64,000 bases of DNA from Acidiphilium iwatense (lineage in GTDB: Bacteria > Pseudomonadota > Alphaproteobacteria > Acetobacterales > Acetobacteraceae): contig NZ_JAKGBZ010000005.1 of the NCBI RefSeq assembly GCF_021556475.1, positions 1 to 64,000 of the forward strand. Reading direction: 5' to 3'. Shown here in pieces: positions 1 through 9,519 of the stretch. The notes below the pieces were generated by a model. That model did no database searches. It had not been told where the DNA came from and saw only the letters and a list, made by a program, of their open reading frames with translations. The first letter of the stretch is position 1, and every line of letters starts with the position of its first letter. A program made the position numbers and the translations under genes.

Positions 1-397
1 GCACGATCGCCGCCCGACCCAGCGGAATGGCCTCGTGCATCACAGTGATCGGGGCGTACAGTATGTCTCGATCCGCTACACTGAACGTCTGGCCGAAGCC
101 GGTATCGAACCGTCGGTCGGCAGTGTCGGAGACAGCTACGACAACGCTTTGGCGGAGACCATCAATGGCCTGTTCAAAGCGGAGGTGATCCACCGACGCG
201 GGCCGTGGCGCCATGCCGAAGCGGTCGAATTCGCCACCCTCGAATGGGTGGACTGGTTCAACCACCGGCGTCTCCTCGAGCCGATCGGCAACATCCCACC
301 CGCCGAGGCCGAGGCGCGCTACTATGAACAACTGAACGAGATGGCTATGGTCGCCTGAGTCAAACAAAATGGCCTCCAGGATTCCCGGCGCGGTTCA
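1..397 (+). mobile_element. Right end of an IS3-family insertion sequence (left part outside window)
   Basis: This segment holds the C-terminal part of an IS3-type transposase followed by a short tail ending in an IS3-like terminal repeat. Read on the minus strand, the terminus begins TGAACCGCGCCGGGAATCC at about position 397. The element has inserted into the neighbouring tyrosine recombinase gene, whose reading frame loses all similarity at this point. The other end and the target-site duplication lie outside the window, so the exact element cannot be named. Confidence 0.85.
2..358 (+). CDS. IS3-family transposase OrfB, C-terminal part
   Basis: This is the C-terminal end of the DDE transposase (OrfB) that catalyses IS3-family transposition by copy-and-paste. 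The frame is open to the left edge of the window, so the start is missing; GTG at 35 is internal. Visible are the HHSDRG motif carrying the second catalytic Asp and, after a 35-residue spacer, the Glu in NALAETINGL, which is the D(35)E spacing of the rve integrase core. The end resembles other IS3-group OrfB proteins (EWVDWFNHRRLLEPIG). The product would normally be made as an OrfAB frameshift fusion, but OrfA is not in the window. Confidence 0.92.
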   Translation, partial: HDRRPTQRNGLVHHSDRGVQYVSIRYTERLAEAGIEPSVGSVGDSYDNALAETINGLFKAEVIHRRGPWRHAEAVEFATLEWVDWFNHRRLLEPIGNIPPAEAEARYYEQLNEMAMVA

Positions 398-1088
398 GGT
401 CAAGCTTCGTGACCGGATGGGCGGGGATCGCTTCCGCTGCGACGAGGGCCTCGCGCACTGATTCGAGATCGACCACGGCCGGCTGCCGTCCCTTTTTCAT
501 CGGCGCCATGGCGCCGGCCACGATCGCCGCCGGGTCGGCCTCGGCCAAGCCGCTGCCGATCGCATGGACAAAGACCGCTGACATCCGCTGCCGCACGCGC
601 CGCGCGGTCTCAAGCGCCGGACGCTTTTCGATGCGCCGTATAACCTCAAGAACCATTGGTGCGGTGATCTCACGAATGTCGATGCCGCCAATGGCAGGGA
701 AAACCAGCTTTTCGAGACTGCCGAGCACATCCTCGGTGTGGCGTTCGGTCCAGTGCGGCGCATGGAGGGCGTGCCATTGCCGCGCGACCGCCTCAAACCC
801 GCGATCGCTCGCCTGGGCGTTTGCGCGCATCTGCCGCCGCGTCAGGGACGGGTCACGGCCGCCCCGCAACTCCGCCCGCGCCGCATCCCGCGCATCCCGC
901 GCAGCGGCGAGGCTCACGGCAGGATAGGCACCAAAACTCAACAGCTTCTCGCGGCCCGCGAGCGAGTATCGCATCCGCCAGAGCTTGCTACCGCCGGGTG
1001 TCACCTGGACGAACGGGCCACCTGAATCATAGAGCTTGAAGGGCTTCGCGGCAGCAGGTGCCTTGCGCACCGCCGCGTCGGTCAGCAT
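398..1088 (-). pseudogene. P4-type tyrosine integrase, truncated by the IS3 element
   Basis: The N-terminal about 230 residues match P4-like site-specific recombinases of genomic islands. There is a DUF4102 arm-binding domain (MLTDAAVRKAPAAAKPFKLYD at the start, SFGAYPAVSLAAARDARD near residue 55) followed by the SAM-like core-binding domain (residues about 95-200). The catalytic domain with its R-H-R-Y residues is absent: similarity stops after PAHPVTKL, exactly where the IS3 end begins, and the frame then runs a few codons into the IS tail to a stop at 360. The gene starts 171 bp from the 3' end of tRNA-Ser and reads away from it, the usual arrangement for an island integrase beside its attachment site. 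It should be inactive. Confidence 0.88.
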
Positions 1089-1258
1089 GTGGTAAACCCC
1101 GAAAATACCCCATCTCGGATTTCGATACCCCGCATTCTACCCCGCCTTCCATCGCGCTTGCCGCCCATCGGAGCCGATGAACAGCCACACGATAGGCTCA
1201 GAAAACAAGGGATTTCAAGGGATTTTTCGATGGTGATCGACAAGGGGCAACCGGGGTC

Positions 1259-1290
1259 TGGCGGAGGGAGTGGGATTCGAACCCACGGTA
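1259..1290. other. Probable island attachment site at the 3' end of tRNA-Ser
   Basis: P4-type integrases commonly recombine at the 3' end of tRNA genes, regenerating the tRNA. An integrase remnant lies directly beyond the CCA end of this tRNA in the expected orientation. The second att copy would be outside the window, so the core length is not known. This is inference from context. Confidence 0.35.
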
Positions 1291-1348
1291 CGCTTTCACG
1301 CACACACGCTTTCCAAGCGTGCGCCATCGACCGCTCGGCCATCCCTCC
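1259..1348 (-). tRNA. tRNA-Ser (anticodon GGA)
   Basis: On the minus strand the acceptor arm GGAGGGA pairs with TCCCTCC. The anticodon stem-loop CACGC-TTGGAAA-GCGTG carries GGA, which reads UCC/UCU serine codons. The long class II variable arm follows, then a T-arm with GGTTCGAATCC, discriminator G and an encoded CCA. The length is 90 nt, normal for tRNA-Ser. It borders the integrase remnant. Confidence 0.97.
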
Positions 1349-1399
1349 GGCGCCGGCGCTTCTTAGCCAAAGAAACGCGGCGGCTCAAGCGGGGGCGGG

Positions 1400-2773
1400 C
1401 TATTCCTCGGCGGCGGCTTCGATGCCGAGCAGGGGGGCGGCTTCGATGTAGTCCACTGCTTCGACCGCACGCAGGGTGCGGCCGACGGCGCGGATGCGGA
1501 TCTGGGTTTTTTCGATATCGCCGCTCATGTCGATTGAGCGTTTGGCGAGTTTTTCCATCGTGTCGCCGAGTTTGCCCCACTCGGCTTTCACCGCGCTCAG
1601 GATCTTGCCGATTTCGCCCGCCTTGCGCTCGAGTTGCACGGTGAAATGGCCGACTCGGATGGTATGCAGAAGGGCAGGGAGCAAGCTCGGGCTCTGGATC
1701 AGCACACGGGTTTCGCGCTGAATCTGCTCGATCAGCCCTGGTATCCGCGCCACTTCGGCGAACAACCCCTCGCTCGGTAAATAGAGCACCGCGATGTCGG
1801 TGGTGCGCGGCGGACGGATATATTTCTGGGCGATCTTCTTCGCCTCCGCCCTGATCCGCGCGCCCAGCGCCACGATCGCGATCTCCTCAGCCACCCGATC
1901 CGCCGCCTCCGATGCCAGCAGCAGCCGGTCGTAATCCTCGGTCGGAAACTTCGCATCGATCGGCAGATATACCGGCTGCTCCCCCTCGCGCACCGGCATC
2001 CGCAGCGCGAATTCCACCGTCTCCGCACTGTTCGGATCGGCCTTGAAATTCGCCTCGAAGGTGCCCGGCGGCAGGGTATCCTCCATGGTCTGGCGGATCT
2101 GCGCCTCGCCCCAGCCGCCGCGCGATTTCACGTTGGCGAACAGGCGTTTGAGATCGCCCACCTGGGTCGCGACGTTCTGCACCTGGCCGATCGCCTGCTG
2201 CACCTGGGCGAACTGGTCGGCGACCCGTTGGAAACTCTCGCCGATCCGCTTTTCCAGGGCCGATTGCAGTTGCTCATCGACCGCGAGCCGCATCGCCTCC
2301 AGCTTGGCCTCGTTGCCGGCCCGCATTTCGTCGAGTTTCTGCTCCACCCGGCCGCGCAATTTCTCCTGCTCCTCGCGCAGCGCGACGGAGAAACCACCAA
2401 AATCGCGCCCCATCCGGTCGGCGAGCTGGGTCTGGCTGTCGGTGAGACGCGCGATCACCGCCAGCGTCTCGTTCAGCGCCTGGGCGCGGCCGGTCTGGGC
2501 GGCGCGCTCCGCCTCCGCCAGTTTTTCCGTCATCAGCAGCGAAAGATCGCCGATCGCGCCGTGCAGCCGGCCCAACTGCTCGTTCTGCGCCCGCGCCCCC
2601 TCCTGCACCCGCTCGAACGCGGTAATCAATCCGGCGCGCGACTGCTCCGCGATTTCGCTCCGCAGCGTTTCGCTCAGCCCCGCAATCCGCCGGGATTGCA
2701 GCGACAGCACCGCCAGCGCCAGCAGCACCAGGAGGAGCAACAACAACAAAATCCCGGCATCGAGGAGGAGCAA
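1400..2773 (-). CDS. rmuC: DNA recombination protein RmuC
   Basis: RmuC-family protein, linked in E. coli to limiting recombination at inverted repeats; it has a predicted nuclease-like fold. The sequence shows one N-terminal hydrophobic segment (LLLLLLVLLALAVLSL), a long helical, probably coiled-coil region (about residues 25-200) and the conserved RmuC domain (KSRGGWGEAQIRQTMEDTL, then YLPIDAKFPTEDYDRL). The length of 457 residues is typical. The assigned start is TTG at 2773, four bases after the lepA stop, so translation is probably coupled to lepA. No ATG lies before the hydrophobic segment, and the true start could differ by a few codons. Confidence 0.92.
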   Translation of the reverse strand: MLLLDAGILLLLLLLVLLALAVLSLQSRRIAGLSETLRSEIAEQSRAGLITAFERVQEGARAQNEQLGRLHGAIGDLSLLMTEKLAEAERAAQTGRAQALNETLAVIARLTDSQTQLADRMGRDFGGFSVALREEQEKLRGRVEQKLDEMRAGNEAKLEAMRLAVDEQLQSALEKRIGESFQRVADQFAQVQQAIGQVQNVATQVGDLKRLFANVKSRGGWGEAQIRQTMEDTLPPGTFEANFKADPNSAETVEFALRMPVREGEQPVYLPIDAKFPTEDYDRLLLASEAADRVAEEIAIVALGARIRAEAKKIAQKYIRPPRTTDIAVLYLPSEGLFAEVARIPGLIEQIQRETRVLIQSPSLLPALLHTIRVGHFTVQLERKAGEIGKILSAVKAEWGKLGDTMEKLAKRSIDMSGDIEKTQIRIRAVGRTLRAVEAVDYIEAAPLLGIEAAAEE

Positions 2774-2776
2774 AAC

Positions 2777-4582
2777 TCAGGCGTCCATCTTCAACGCGGC
2801 GAGGAACGCGGTCTGCGGAATTTCGACCTTGCCGAACTGGCGCATCCGCTTCTTGCCCTCTTTCTGCTTGTCCAGCAGCTTGCGCTTGCGGCTGATATCG
2901 CCGCCGTAGCACTTCGCGGTCACATCCTTCGACAGTGCGCCGATCGTCTCGCGCGCGATCACCCGCCCGCCGATCGCCGCCTGGATCGCGATCTTGAACA
3001 ACTGCTTGGGGATCAGATCCTTCAGCTTGGCGCAGATCGCCCGGCCGCGCGTCTCGGCGACCGAACGATGGGCGATGAAGGCGAGTGCATCGACCGGCTC
3101 CAGATTGACCAGGATCGAGATTTTCACCAGCTCGCCCTCGACGTAATCGTCCATCTGGTAATCGAAGCTCGCATAGCCGCGCGAGACCGATTTCAGCCGA
3201 TCGTAGAAATCGAACACCACCTCGTTCAGCGGCAGCCGATACACCGCCATCGCCCGATTGCCCACATAGGTCAGATCCGCCTGCTGGCCGCGCCGCTCGT
3301 TGCACAGGGTCAGCACCGCGCCGAGATAATCGTCCGGCACCATGATCGTCGCCTTGATCCACGGCTCCTCGATATGATCGATCACCGATCCGTCCGGCAT
3401 GTCGGCCGGGTTGTGCAGCTCCATGGTCTCGCCATTGGTCTTGTGCAGCCGATACACCACCGAAGGCGCGGTCGCGATCAGATCGAGGTCGAATTCACGC
3501 GACAGGCGCTCCTGGATGATCTCCAGATGCAGCAATCCCAGGAATCCGCAGCGGAATCCGAAGCCCAGGGCCGCCGAGGTTTCCGCCTCGTAGTGGAAAC
3601 TCGCGTCATTCAGCCGCAGCTTGCCCAGGCTGTCGCGCAGTTTCTCGAAATCGTCCGCATCGACCGGGTACAGCCCGCACCACACGACGGGAATCGACGG
3701 CTTGAAGCCAGGCAGCGCCTCGGCCGAGGGGTGCCGATCGTCGGTGATCGTGTCGCCCACGTTGCAATCAGCCACCGTCTTGATCGCGGCGGTGATGAAA
3801 CCGATTTCGCCCGGCCCCAGATCCGCCTCCGCGCGCAATTTCGGCGCGAACACCCCAACCTGATCGATCGTATGCACTGCCCCGGTGGACATCATGCGGA
3901 TGCGCTGGCCGCGTTTCAGCCGGCCGTTCTTCACCCGCACCAGGATGATCACGCCGAGGTACTGGTCGTACCAGCTATCCACCAGCAGCGCGGTCAGCGG
4001 CGCATCGGCATCGCCCACCGGCGGCGGCAGCCGCGTCACCAGCGCTTCCAGCACGGCTTCGATGTTCAACCCGGTCTTGGCGGAAATTTCCACCGCATCC
4101 GACGCATCCAGCCCGATCACGTCCTCGATCTGCTGCTTGACCCGCTCGGGTTCGGCCGCCGGCAGGTCGATCTTGTTGAGCACCGGCACGATCTCGTGAT
4201 GCGCGTCGATCGCCTGATACACGTTCGCAAGGGTCTGCGCCTCGACGCCCTGCGAGGCATCGACCACCAGCAGCGACCCCTCGCACGCGGCGAGGCTGCG
4301 GCTCACCTCATAGGCGAAATCGACATGGCCGGGCGTGTCCATCAAATTCAGCGTGTAGGTCCTGCCGTCCTTCGCGGGGTAGGACAGCCGCACCGTCTGC
4401 GCCTTGATGGTGATGCCGCGCTCCTTCTCGATATCCATGGTGTCGAGCACCTGCTCGGTCATTTCGCGCGCGGTCAGCGCGCCGGTGGCCTGGATCAGCC
4501 GGTCGGCCAGGGTCGATTTGCCATGGTCGATATGGGCGATGATCGAGAAATTGCGGATGAGTTCGGTAGGGGTCGCGGTCAT
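2777..4582 (-). CDS. lepA: Elongation factor 4 (LepA)
   Basis: Ribosome-associated translational GTPase, 601 residues, full length. GTPase motifs are clear: P-loop [14 protein letters not shown] near residue 16, DTPGHVDF (G3) and NKIDLP (G4). The EF-Tu-like domain II, EF-G-like domains III and V, and the LepA-specific C-terminal domain follow, ending with the basic [23 protein letters not shown] signature. ATG start at 4582. The gene is followed almost immediately by rmuC on the same strand. Divergent upstream neighbour at 4736 across a 153-bp intergenic region. Confidence 0.98.
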   Translation of the reverse strand: MTATPTELIRNFSIIAHIDHGKSTLADRLIQATGALTAREMTEQVLDTMDIEKERGITIKAQTVRLSYPAKDGRTYTLNLMDTPGHVDFAYEVSRSLAACEGSLLVVDASQGVEAQTLANVYQAIDAHHEIVPVLNKIDLPAAEPERVKQQIEDVIGLDASDAVEISAKTGLNIEAVLEALVTRLPPPVGDADAPLTALLVDSWYDQYLGVIILVRVKNGRLKRGQRIRMMSTGAVHTIDQVGVFAPKLRAEADLGPGEIGFITAAIKTVADCNVGDTITDDRHPSAEALPGFKPSIPVVWCGLYPVDADDFEKLRDSLGKLRLNDASFHYEAETSAALGFGFRCGFLGLLHLEIIQERLSREFDLDLIATAPSVVYRLHKTNGETMELHNPADMPDGSVIDHIEEPWIKATIMVPDDYLGAVLTLCNERRGQQADLTYVGNRAMAVYRLPLNEVVFDFYDRLKSVSRGYASFDYQMDDYVEGELVKISILVNLEPVDALAFIAHRSVAETRGRAICAKLKDLIPKQLFKIAIQAAIGGRVIARETIGALSKDVTAKCYGGDISRKRKLLDKQKEGKKRMRQFGKVEIPQTAFLAALKMDA

Positions 4583-4673
4583 ACGCGCCCTTTAGTCCAG
4601 TTTCGCTTCCGTGTCAGCGCCGCTCCGTCCGGCGTGCCGGGGTGACGATTCCGCGACGCAATTGAAAAGAGTG

Positions 4674-4714
4674 GCGGAACGCGCCAGATTGTTCCGCGTG
4701 CGCCTTCAGGCGCA
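4674..4714. promoter_or_regulatory. Two adjacent inverted repeats upstream of the sugar-kinase gene
   Basis: Two perfect inverted repeats lie side by side in the lepA/ROK-kinase intergenic region. The first is GCGGAAC (4674-4680), 10 nt, GTTCCGC (4691-4697). The second is TGCGCCT, 2 nt, AGGCGCA (4699-4714), ending 21 bp before the kinase start. Their position fits a regulator-binding region or a leader hairpin for the long catabolic operon. No regulator gene is adjacent, so the role is inferred. Confidence 0.4.
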
Positions 4715-4735
4715 TTATTAGCCGGGGATGGAACC

Positions 4736-5509
4736 ATGGACCGATCGACGAGCCAGGCAACGCACCGGGCCGACGCCAAGCAACCTGGCACGGCGCAGCT
4801 CCGTACCCTGTGTGTCGATGTCGGCGGCAGCCATGTCAAGGCCGCGATCGTCGGCCAGGATTCGACTGAACTGACCGATCAGGTCAGGGTGGTCACCCCG
4901 CTCGGCGGCGCGCCTTCGGTCCTGGTTGAAACCATCGCCGCGCTGGCCGCCCCGCTCGGCGGGTTCGACCGGGTTTCGGTCGGGTTTCCCGGCGCGGTGC
5001 GCGATGGACTCATCTTGACGGCGCCCAATCTCGGCGGCGCCGAATGGCACGGATTCCGGCTGGTGGAAAAATTGTCGGCCCGGCTCGGCCGTCCGGTGCG
5101 GCTCGCCAACGACGCGACGGTGCAGGGCCTCGGCGCCATCTCCGGGCGTGGGCTCGAATGCACCATCACGCTCGGCACCGGCATGGGGTTCGCGCTGTTC
5201 AGCAACGGCGAACCCGCGCCGCATCTGGAACTCGGCCAGCACATCGCGCGCAACAAGCGCAGCTACGATCATTACGTGGGCGAAGCCGCCTTGAAGGTCG
5301 ATGGCGCAGGCAAATGGAACAAGCACGTGCAGAAGGTCATCGAGGCGCTGCGCGTCCTGGTCAATTTCGACATGCTCTATATCGGCGGCGGCAATACGAA
5401 GCGGATCGGCTTCGACCTGCCCGCTGACGTCCACCTGGTCTCGAACGAGACCGGCATCACCGGCGGGATCAGGTTGTGGGACGGTGTTCCGGGGCAGCTA
5501 GACGCATGA
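4736..5509 (+). CDS. ROK-family glucokinase, resembling polyphosphate glucokinase
   Basis: Sugar kinase of the ROK/ASKHA fold, 257 residues, expected to phosphorylate glucose to glucose-6-phosphate in the cytoplasm. Visible are the phosphate-1 motif DVGGSHVKAAIVG near residue 27, the sugar-binding/catalytic region LANDATVQGLG (catalytic Asp) and the phosphate-2 motif TLGTGMGFALFSNG. The segment from HLELGQ to LYIGGGN resembles the C-terminal lobe of PpgK-type polyphosphate/ATP glucokinases, including the lack of the zinc-binding Cys cluster of classical ROK proteins. The start is ATG 4736. It opens the pentose-phosphate gene set, so supplying glucose-6-phosphate to zwf is its likely job. Whether ATP or polyphosphate is the donor cannot be decided here. 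Confidence 0.8.
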   Translation: MDRSTSQATHRADAKQPGTAQLRTLCVDVGGSHVKAAIVGQDSTELTDQVRVVTPLGGAPSVLVETIAALAAPLGGFDRVSVGFPGAVRDGLILTAPNLGGAEWHGFRLVEKLSARLGRPVRLANDATVQGLGAISGRGLECTITLGTGMGFALFSNGEPAPHLELGQHIARNKRSYDHYVGEAALKVDGAGKWNKHVQKVIEALRVLVNFDMLYIGGGNTKRIGFDLPADVHLVSNETGITGGIRLWDGVPGQLDA

Positions 5510-5675
5510 TCGCCCCCGCGTTCACGATACGGTCAGGAACGCCCGACCCCGCCCGACATCGCGTGACATCAGTGGCCGCCCGCCCCATCTGTCCTGACGG
5601 ATGATCGGGAGGGAGGCCGCGTCCAACCGAAACGATCGACATCCACGCCTTCTGCTATCTGCTAGGAGATTCATG

Positions 5676-8501
5676 ATGAATGCCCTGAAACAACTCGCCG
5701 AGACCGGCCAGGCGCCGTGGCTCGATTTCGTCCAGCGCCATCTGATCCAACAGGGCGACCTCAAAACCCTGATCGAGCGGGACGGGCTGAAGGGCGTCAC
5801 CTCCAACCCATCGATCTTCGAAAAAGCCATCGCCGGCTCGAAGGATTACGGCGATGATCTCGCCGCGTTCCTCAAGCACGCCGATCATGGTCCGATGGCG
5901 ATCTACGAGCATCTCGCCATCGCCGACATCAAGGAAGCGGCCGATGTCCTGCTTCCCGTGTTCAAAGAAACCAAGGGCCGCGACGGCTTCATCAGCCTGG
6001 AGGTTTCGCCCTATCTCGCGAACGACACCGAAGCCACCATCGCCGAAGCGCGGCGCCTGTGGAAAGCGGTCGGCAAGCCCAATCTGATGGTCAAGGTGCC
6101 GGCCACCACGGCCGGAATCCCGGCGATCCGCACCCTGATCGGCGAGGGGCTGTCGATCAACGTAACCCTGCTGTTCGCCGTGCCGGTCTACGAGGAGGTG
6201 GCGAAAGCCTATATCGCCGGGCTCGAGCATTTCGCCGGACAGGGCGGCGATGTTTCCAAAGTCGCCAGCGTCGCCAGCTTCTTCGTCAGCCGGATCGACA
6301 ACGTCATCGACAAGCAGCTTCAGGCGAAAATCGATGCCGGCGACACCGCGCTGAAACCGCTGCTCGGCAAAGCCGCCATCGCCAATGCGAAAGTCGCCTA
6401 TGAGAGATACAAGAAGCTGTTTTCCGGCAAGGCGTGGGATGCGCTCGCCGCCAAGGGGGCCCACACCCAGCGGCTGCTCTGGGCCTCGACCAGCGTGAAA
6501 AACCCCACCTATCCCGACACGCTCTATGTCGAAACCTTGATCGGCCGCGACACCGTCAACACCATGCCGCCGGCGACGATGGATGCGTTCCGCGACCACG
6601 GCAAAGTTGTGCCCGATGCGGTCGAACAGGATCTCGCCGGCGGCAGGGCAATCCTGAAATCGCTCGAAAAATCCGGCATTTCTCTCGAAAAAGTCACCGC
6701 CGATCTGGTGGTGGACGGGGTGAAGCAATTCGCTGATGCGTTCGACAAGCTGCTCGGCGCGGTGGCCGAAAAGCGCGCGGCGTCGGTCTCGGTGAACAAG
6801 GCGACCGTCGAGACCGACGATGCGCTCAAATCCGCAATCGCGGCAGAGCAGAAACAATGGCTCGCGGAAGGCAAAATCCGCAAATTATGGGAAGGCGATA
6901 AATCGGTCTGGACCGGCAAGGACGAAGATCACTGGCTCGGCTGGCTCGATATCGTCAGGCATGAACACGACCATGTCGGCACGCTGGCGCGCTTCGCCGA
7001 GGCGGTGAAATCCGGCGGATTCGCGCATCTCGTTCTGCTCGGCATGGGCGGGTCGAGCCTCGGGCCGGAAGTGCTGGCAAAGAGCTTCGGTCACCATGCG
7101 GGCTGGCCACGCTTTCACATGCTCGACAGCACCGATCCCGCGCAAATCCGCACGCTCGAACGCACGCTCGATCTCAAGAAAACCATGTTCATCGTGTCGT
7201 CGAAATCGGGCAGCACGCTGGAGCCGAACATCTTTCTCGCCTATTTCAAGGCGCGCATGATCGAGACGGTCGGCGACGCCCATTGGGCCGAGCATTTCAT
7301 CGCCGTCACCGATCCGGGTTCCGCGCTCGAAGCCGAGGCCAGGAAGGATCGTTTCGCCCATATTTTCCATGGCGTGAAATCGATCGGCGGGCGCTATTCG
7401 GTGCTGTCGAAATTCGGCCTGGTTCCCGCCGCCGCCATGGGAATCGACGTGGCGCGGTTCCTGGAAATCACCGCCCACATGGTCACCGGTTGCGGCGCCA
7501 ATGTTCCGGTGGACCAGAACCCCGGCGCGGAACTCGGCCTGCTGCTGGGCATCGCCGCCAAGCAGTTCAAGCGCGACAAGGTCACCATCATCGCCTCGCC
7601 GAAAATCGCCGATCTCGGCGCCTGGCTTGAGCAGTTGATCGCGGAGTCCACGGGCAAGCAGGGTCACGGCCTGATCCCGCTCGACAGTGAACCGCTGGGC
7701 GATGTCAGCGTCTATGGCAAGGATCGCGTGTTCGCCTATCTCGTTCTCGACGGTAATGAGCAGAAGGCGCAATCCGTTCATGTCGCGGCCCTGGCGAAAG
7801 CGGGGCATCCGGTGGTGCGTATCGCGGTGCGCGATGTCGCGCATATCGGGCAGGAATTTTTCCGTTGGGAAATCGCAACTGCCGTCGCGGGTGCGATCAT
7901 CGGCATCAACCCGTTCGACCAGCCGGATGTCGAAGCCAGCAAGATCAAAACCCGTGCCCTGACTGACGCTTATGAAAAATCCGGCGGCGTCGCGCAGAAC
8001 GAGCCGGTGTTCCGCGCGAACGGCGTCGCGATCCATGCCGACGCGAAGAATGCCGAAGCACTCGGCCGGCATAATTCGCTCGCGACATATCTTGCGAAGC
8101 ATTTCGGCCGCGCCCACGCCGGCGACTACATCGCCATCCTCGCCTATATCGAGCGCAACGAGGCGCACGGCAAAGCGTTGGAGGCGATCCGAACCCGGCT
8201 GCGCGACGCACGCAAAGTCGCCACCTGCCTTGGTTTCGGGCCGCGCTTTTTGCATTCGACGGGCCAGGCCTATAAGGGTGGACCGAACAGCGGCGTGTTC
8301 CTGCAAATCACTGCGGACGATGCGCATGATCTTCCGGTTCCCGGCCACTCCTATAGTTTCGGCCAGGTCAAGGCCGCGCAAGCCCAGGGCGATCTCAGCG
8401 TCCTGGTCGAGCGCGGCCGGCGCGTTCTGCGCGTTCACCTGAAAGATGTCGGCACGGGCTTGAAGGAATTGCAACAGGCCGTCGACCACGCATTCCATTA
8501 A
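5676..8501 (+). CDS. tal-pgi: Bifunctional transaldolase / glucose-6-phosphate isomerase
   Basis: A fusion of two central-carbon enzymes in about 941 residues. Residues about 1-370 are a transaldolase ([10 protein letters not shown] near the start, Schiff-base lysine in [28 protein letters not shown]). Residues about 405-930 are a phosphoglucose isomerase ([26 protein letters not shown], then [18 protein letters not shown]). The fusion is known from acetic acid bacteria and some other bacteria. AGGAG at 5664-5668 is spaced 7 nt from ATG 5676; ATG 5673 is an alternative only one codon upstream. Followed by gnd after 17 bp. It would recycle pentose phosphates back to glucose-6-phosphate for further oxidation, forming a pentose phosphate cycle with zwf and gnd. 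Confidence 0.96.
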   Translation: MNALKQLAETGQAPWLDFVQRHLIQQGDLKTLIERDGLKGVTSNPSIFEKAIAGSKDYGDDLAAFLKHADHGPMAIYEHLAIADIKEAADVLLPVFKETKGRDGFISLEVSPYLANDTEATIAEARRLWKAVGKPNLMVKVPATTAGIPAIRTLIGEGLSINVTLLFAVPVYEEVAKAYIAGLEHFAGQGGDVSKVASVASFFVSRIDNVIDKQLQAKIDAGDTALKPLLGKAAIANAKVAYERYKKLFSGKAWDALAAKGAHTQRLLWASTSVKNPTYPDTLYVETLIGRDTVNTMPPATMDAFRDHGKVVPDAVEQDLAGGRAILKSLEKSGISLEKVTADLVVDGVKQFADAFDKLLGAVAEKRAASVSVNKATVETDDALKSAIAAEQKQWLAEGKIRKLWEGDKSVWTGKDEDHWLGWLDIVRHEHDHVGTLARFAEAVKSGGFAHLVLLGMGGSSLGPEVLAKSFGHHAGWPRFHMLDSTDPAQIRTLERTLDLKKTMFIVSSKSGSTLEPNIFLAYFKARMIETVGDAHWAEHFIAVTDPGSALEAEARKDRFAHIFHGVKSIGGRYSVLSKFGLVPAAAMGIDVARFLEITAHMVTGCGANVPVDQNPGAELGLLLGIAAKQFKRDKVTIIASPKIADLGAWLEQLIAESTGKQGHGLIPLDSEPLGDVSVYGKDRVFAYLVLDGNEQKAQSVHVAALAKAGHPVVRIAVRDVAHIGQEFFRWEIATAVAGAIIGINPFDQPDVEASKIKTRALTDAYEKSGGVAQNEPVFRANGVAIHADAKNAEALGRHNSLATYLAKHFGRAHAGDYIAILAYIERNEAHGKALEAIRTRLRDARKVATCLGFGPRFLHSTGQAYKGGPNSGVFLQITADDAHDLPVPGHSYSFGQVKAAQAQGDLSVLVERGRRVLRVHLKDVGTGLKELQQAVDHAFH

Positions 8502-8518
8502 CGGAGCGGAGCAAGAAT

Positions 8519-9517
8519 ATGAAAATCGGAATCGTCGGCCTTGGCCGCATGGGGGCCAATATCTCGCGTCGTCTGATGCGTGCAGAACACGAGTGCGTGG
8601 TGTTCGACAAATCCGCTGACACGGTCAAGGATCTTCAGAAAGACGGCGCAACCGGCGTCGGTGATCTTGCCGCGATGATCAAGGCGCTGGAGGCACCGCG
8701 CGCGGTGTGGGTCATGCTGCCGTCGGGACATATCACCGAGGAAACCATCGAAGCCCTCGCCGGGCTGATGGATAAGGACGACGTCATCATCGATGGCGGC
8801 AATACCTTCTACAAGGACGATATCCGCCGCGCGGCCACGCTCAGGAAAAAATTCATTCATTATCTCGATGTCGGAACTTCCGGCGGGATCTGGGGCATCG
8901 AGCGCGGCTATTGCATGATGATCGGAGGCGAGGCCGATGTGGTGAAACGGCTCGATCCGATTTTCAAGTCCCTGGCACCCGGCATCGGCACGATCGAGAA
9001 AACCCCCGATCGCGACGGGAAAGACCCCCGCGCCGAGCAGGGCTACATCCATGCCGGCCCGGTCGGTGCCGGGCATTTCGTGAAAATGGTCCATAATGGC
9101 ATCGAATACGGCTTGATGCAGGCCTATGCGGAAGGTTTCGACGTCCTGCGCAACAAATTCTCGACCGATCTGCCCGAAGACCATCGCTTCGAGCTCAATC
9201 TGGCGGACATCGCCGAGGTGTGGCGGCGCGGCAGCGTGGTCTCGTCCTGGCTGCTCGACCTGACCGCCTCGGCTCTGGCCAAGGACGAACAACTCACCAA
9301 CTATACCGGCTATGTCGAGGATTCCGGCGAAGGCCGCTGGACCATCGAGGCCGCCATCGAAGAAGCCGTGCCCGCCGAGGTTCTGACAGCTTCGCTGTTC
9401 GCCCGCTTCCGCTCGCGCAAGGAACACACTTTCGGCGAAAAAATGCTCTCGGCGATGCGCCAGGGTTTCGGTGGTCACATCGAACAAGGTCACGACACTG
9501 GCAAAAAGGGAAGCTGA
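8519..9517 (+). CDS. gnd: 6-phosphogluconate dehydrogenase, decarboxylating (short form)
   Basis: Oxidises 6-phosphogluconate to ribulose-5-phosphate and CO2. At 332 residues it belongs to the short class (about 300-330 aa), not the E. coli 468-aa class. The N-terminal Rossmann motif is [12 protein letters not shown] and strand 2 ends in VVFDKS. Asp30 sits where NADP-dependent enzymes carry Asn/Arg, suggesting preference for NAD. The catalytic region [19 protein letters not shown] supplies the Lys, His-Asn and Glu. The start is ATG 8519 behind a purine-rich GGAGCGGAGC. It is followed by zwf after 2 bp. Confidence 0.96.
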   Translation: MKIGIVGLGRMGANISRRLMRAEHECVVFDKSADTVKDLQKDGATGVGDLAAMIKALEAPRAVWVMLPSGHITEETIEALAGLMDKDDVIIDGGNTFYKDDIRRAATLRKKFIHYLDVGTSGGIWGIERGYCMMIGGEADVVKRLDPIFKSLAPGIGTIEKTPDRDGKDPRAEQGYIHAGPVGAGHFVKMVHNGIEYGLMQAYAEGFDVLRNKFSTDLPEDHRFELNLADIAEVWRRGSVVSSWLLDLTASALAKDEQLTNYTGYVEDSGEGRWTIEAAIEEAVPAEVLTASLFARFRSRKEHTFGEKMLSAMRQGFGGHIEQGHDTGKKGS

Positions 9518-9519
9518 CC

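Noticed and set aside
2228-4645. 805-codon open frame on the plus strand opposite lepA/rmuC
   Set aside because: It is entirely antisense to the well-conserved lepA and rmuC, is rich in His/Arg/Gln with no recognisable domain, and is the usual shadow frame of high-GC genes.
5532-5598. GTCAGGA ... TCCTGAC inverted arms upstream of tal-pgi
   Set aside because: Arms are only 7 bp with a 53-nt spacer; expected by chance in GC-rich sequence and no other regulatory sign.
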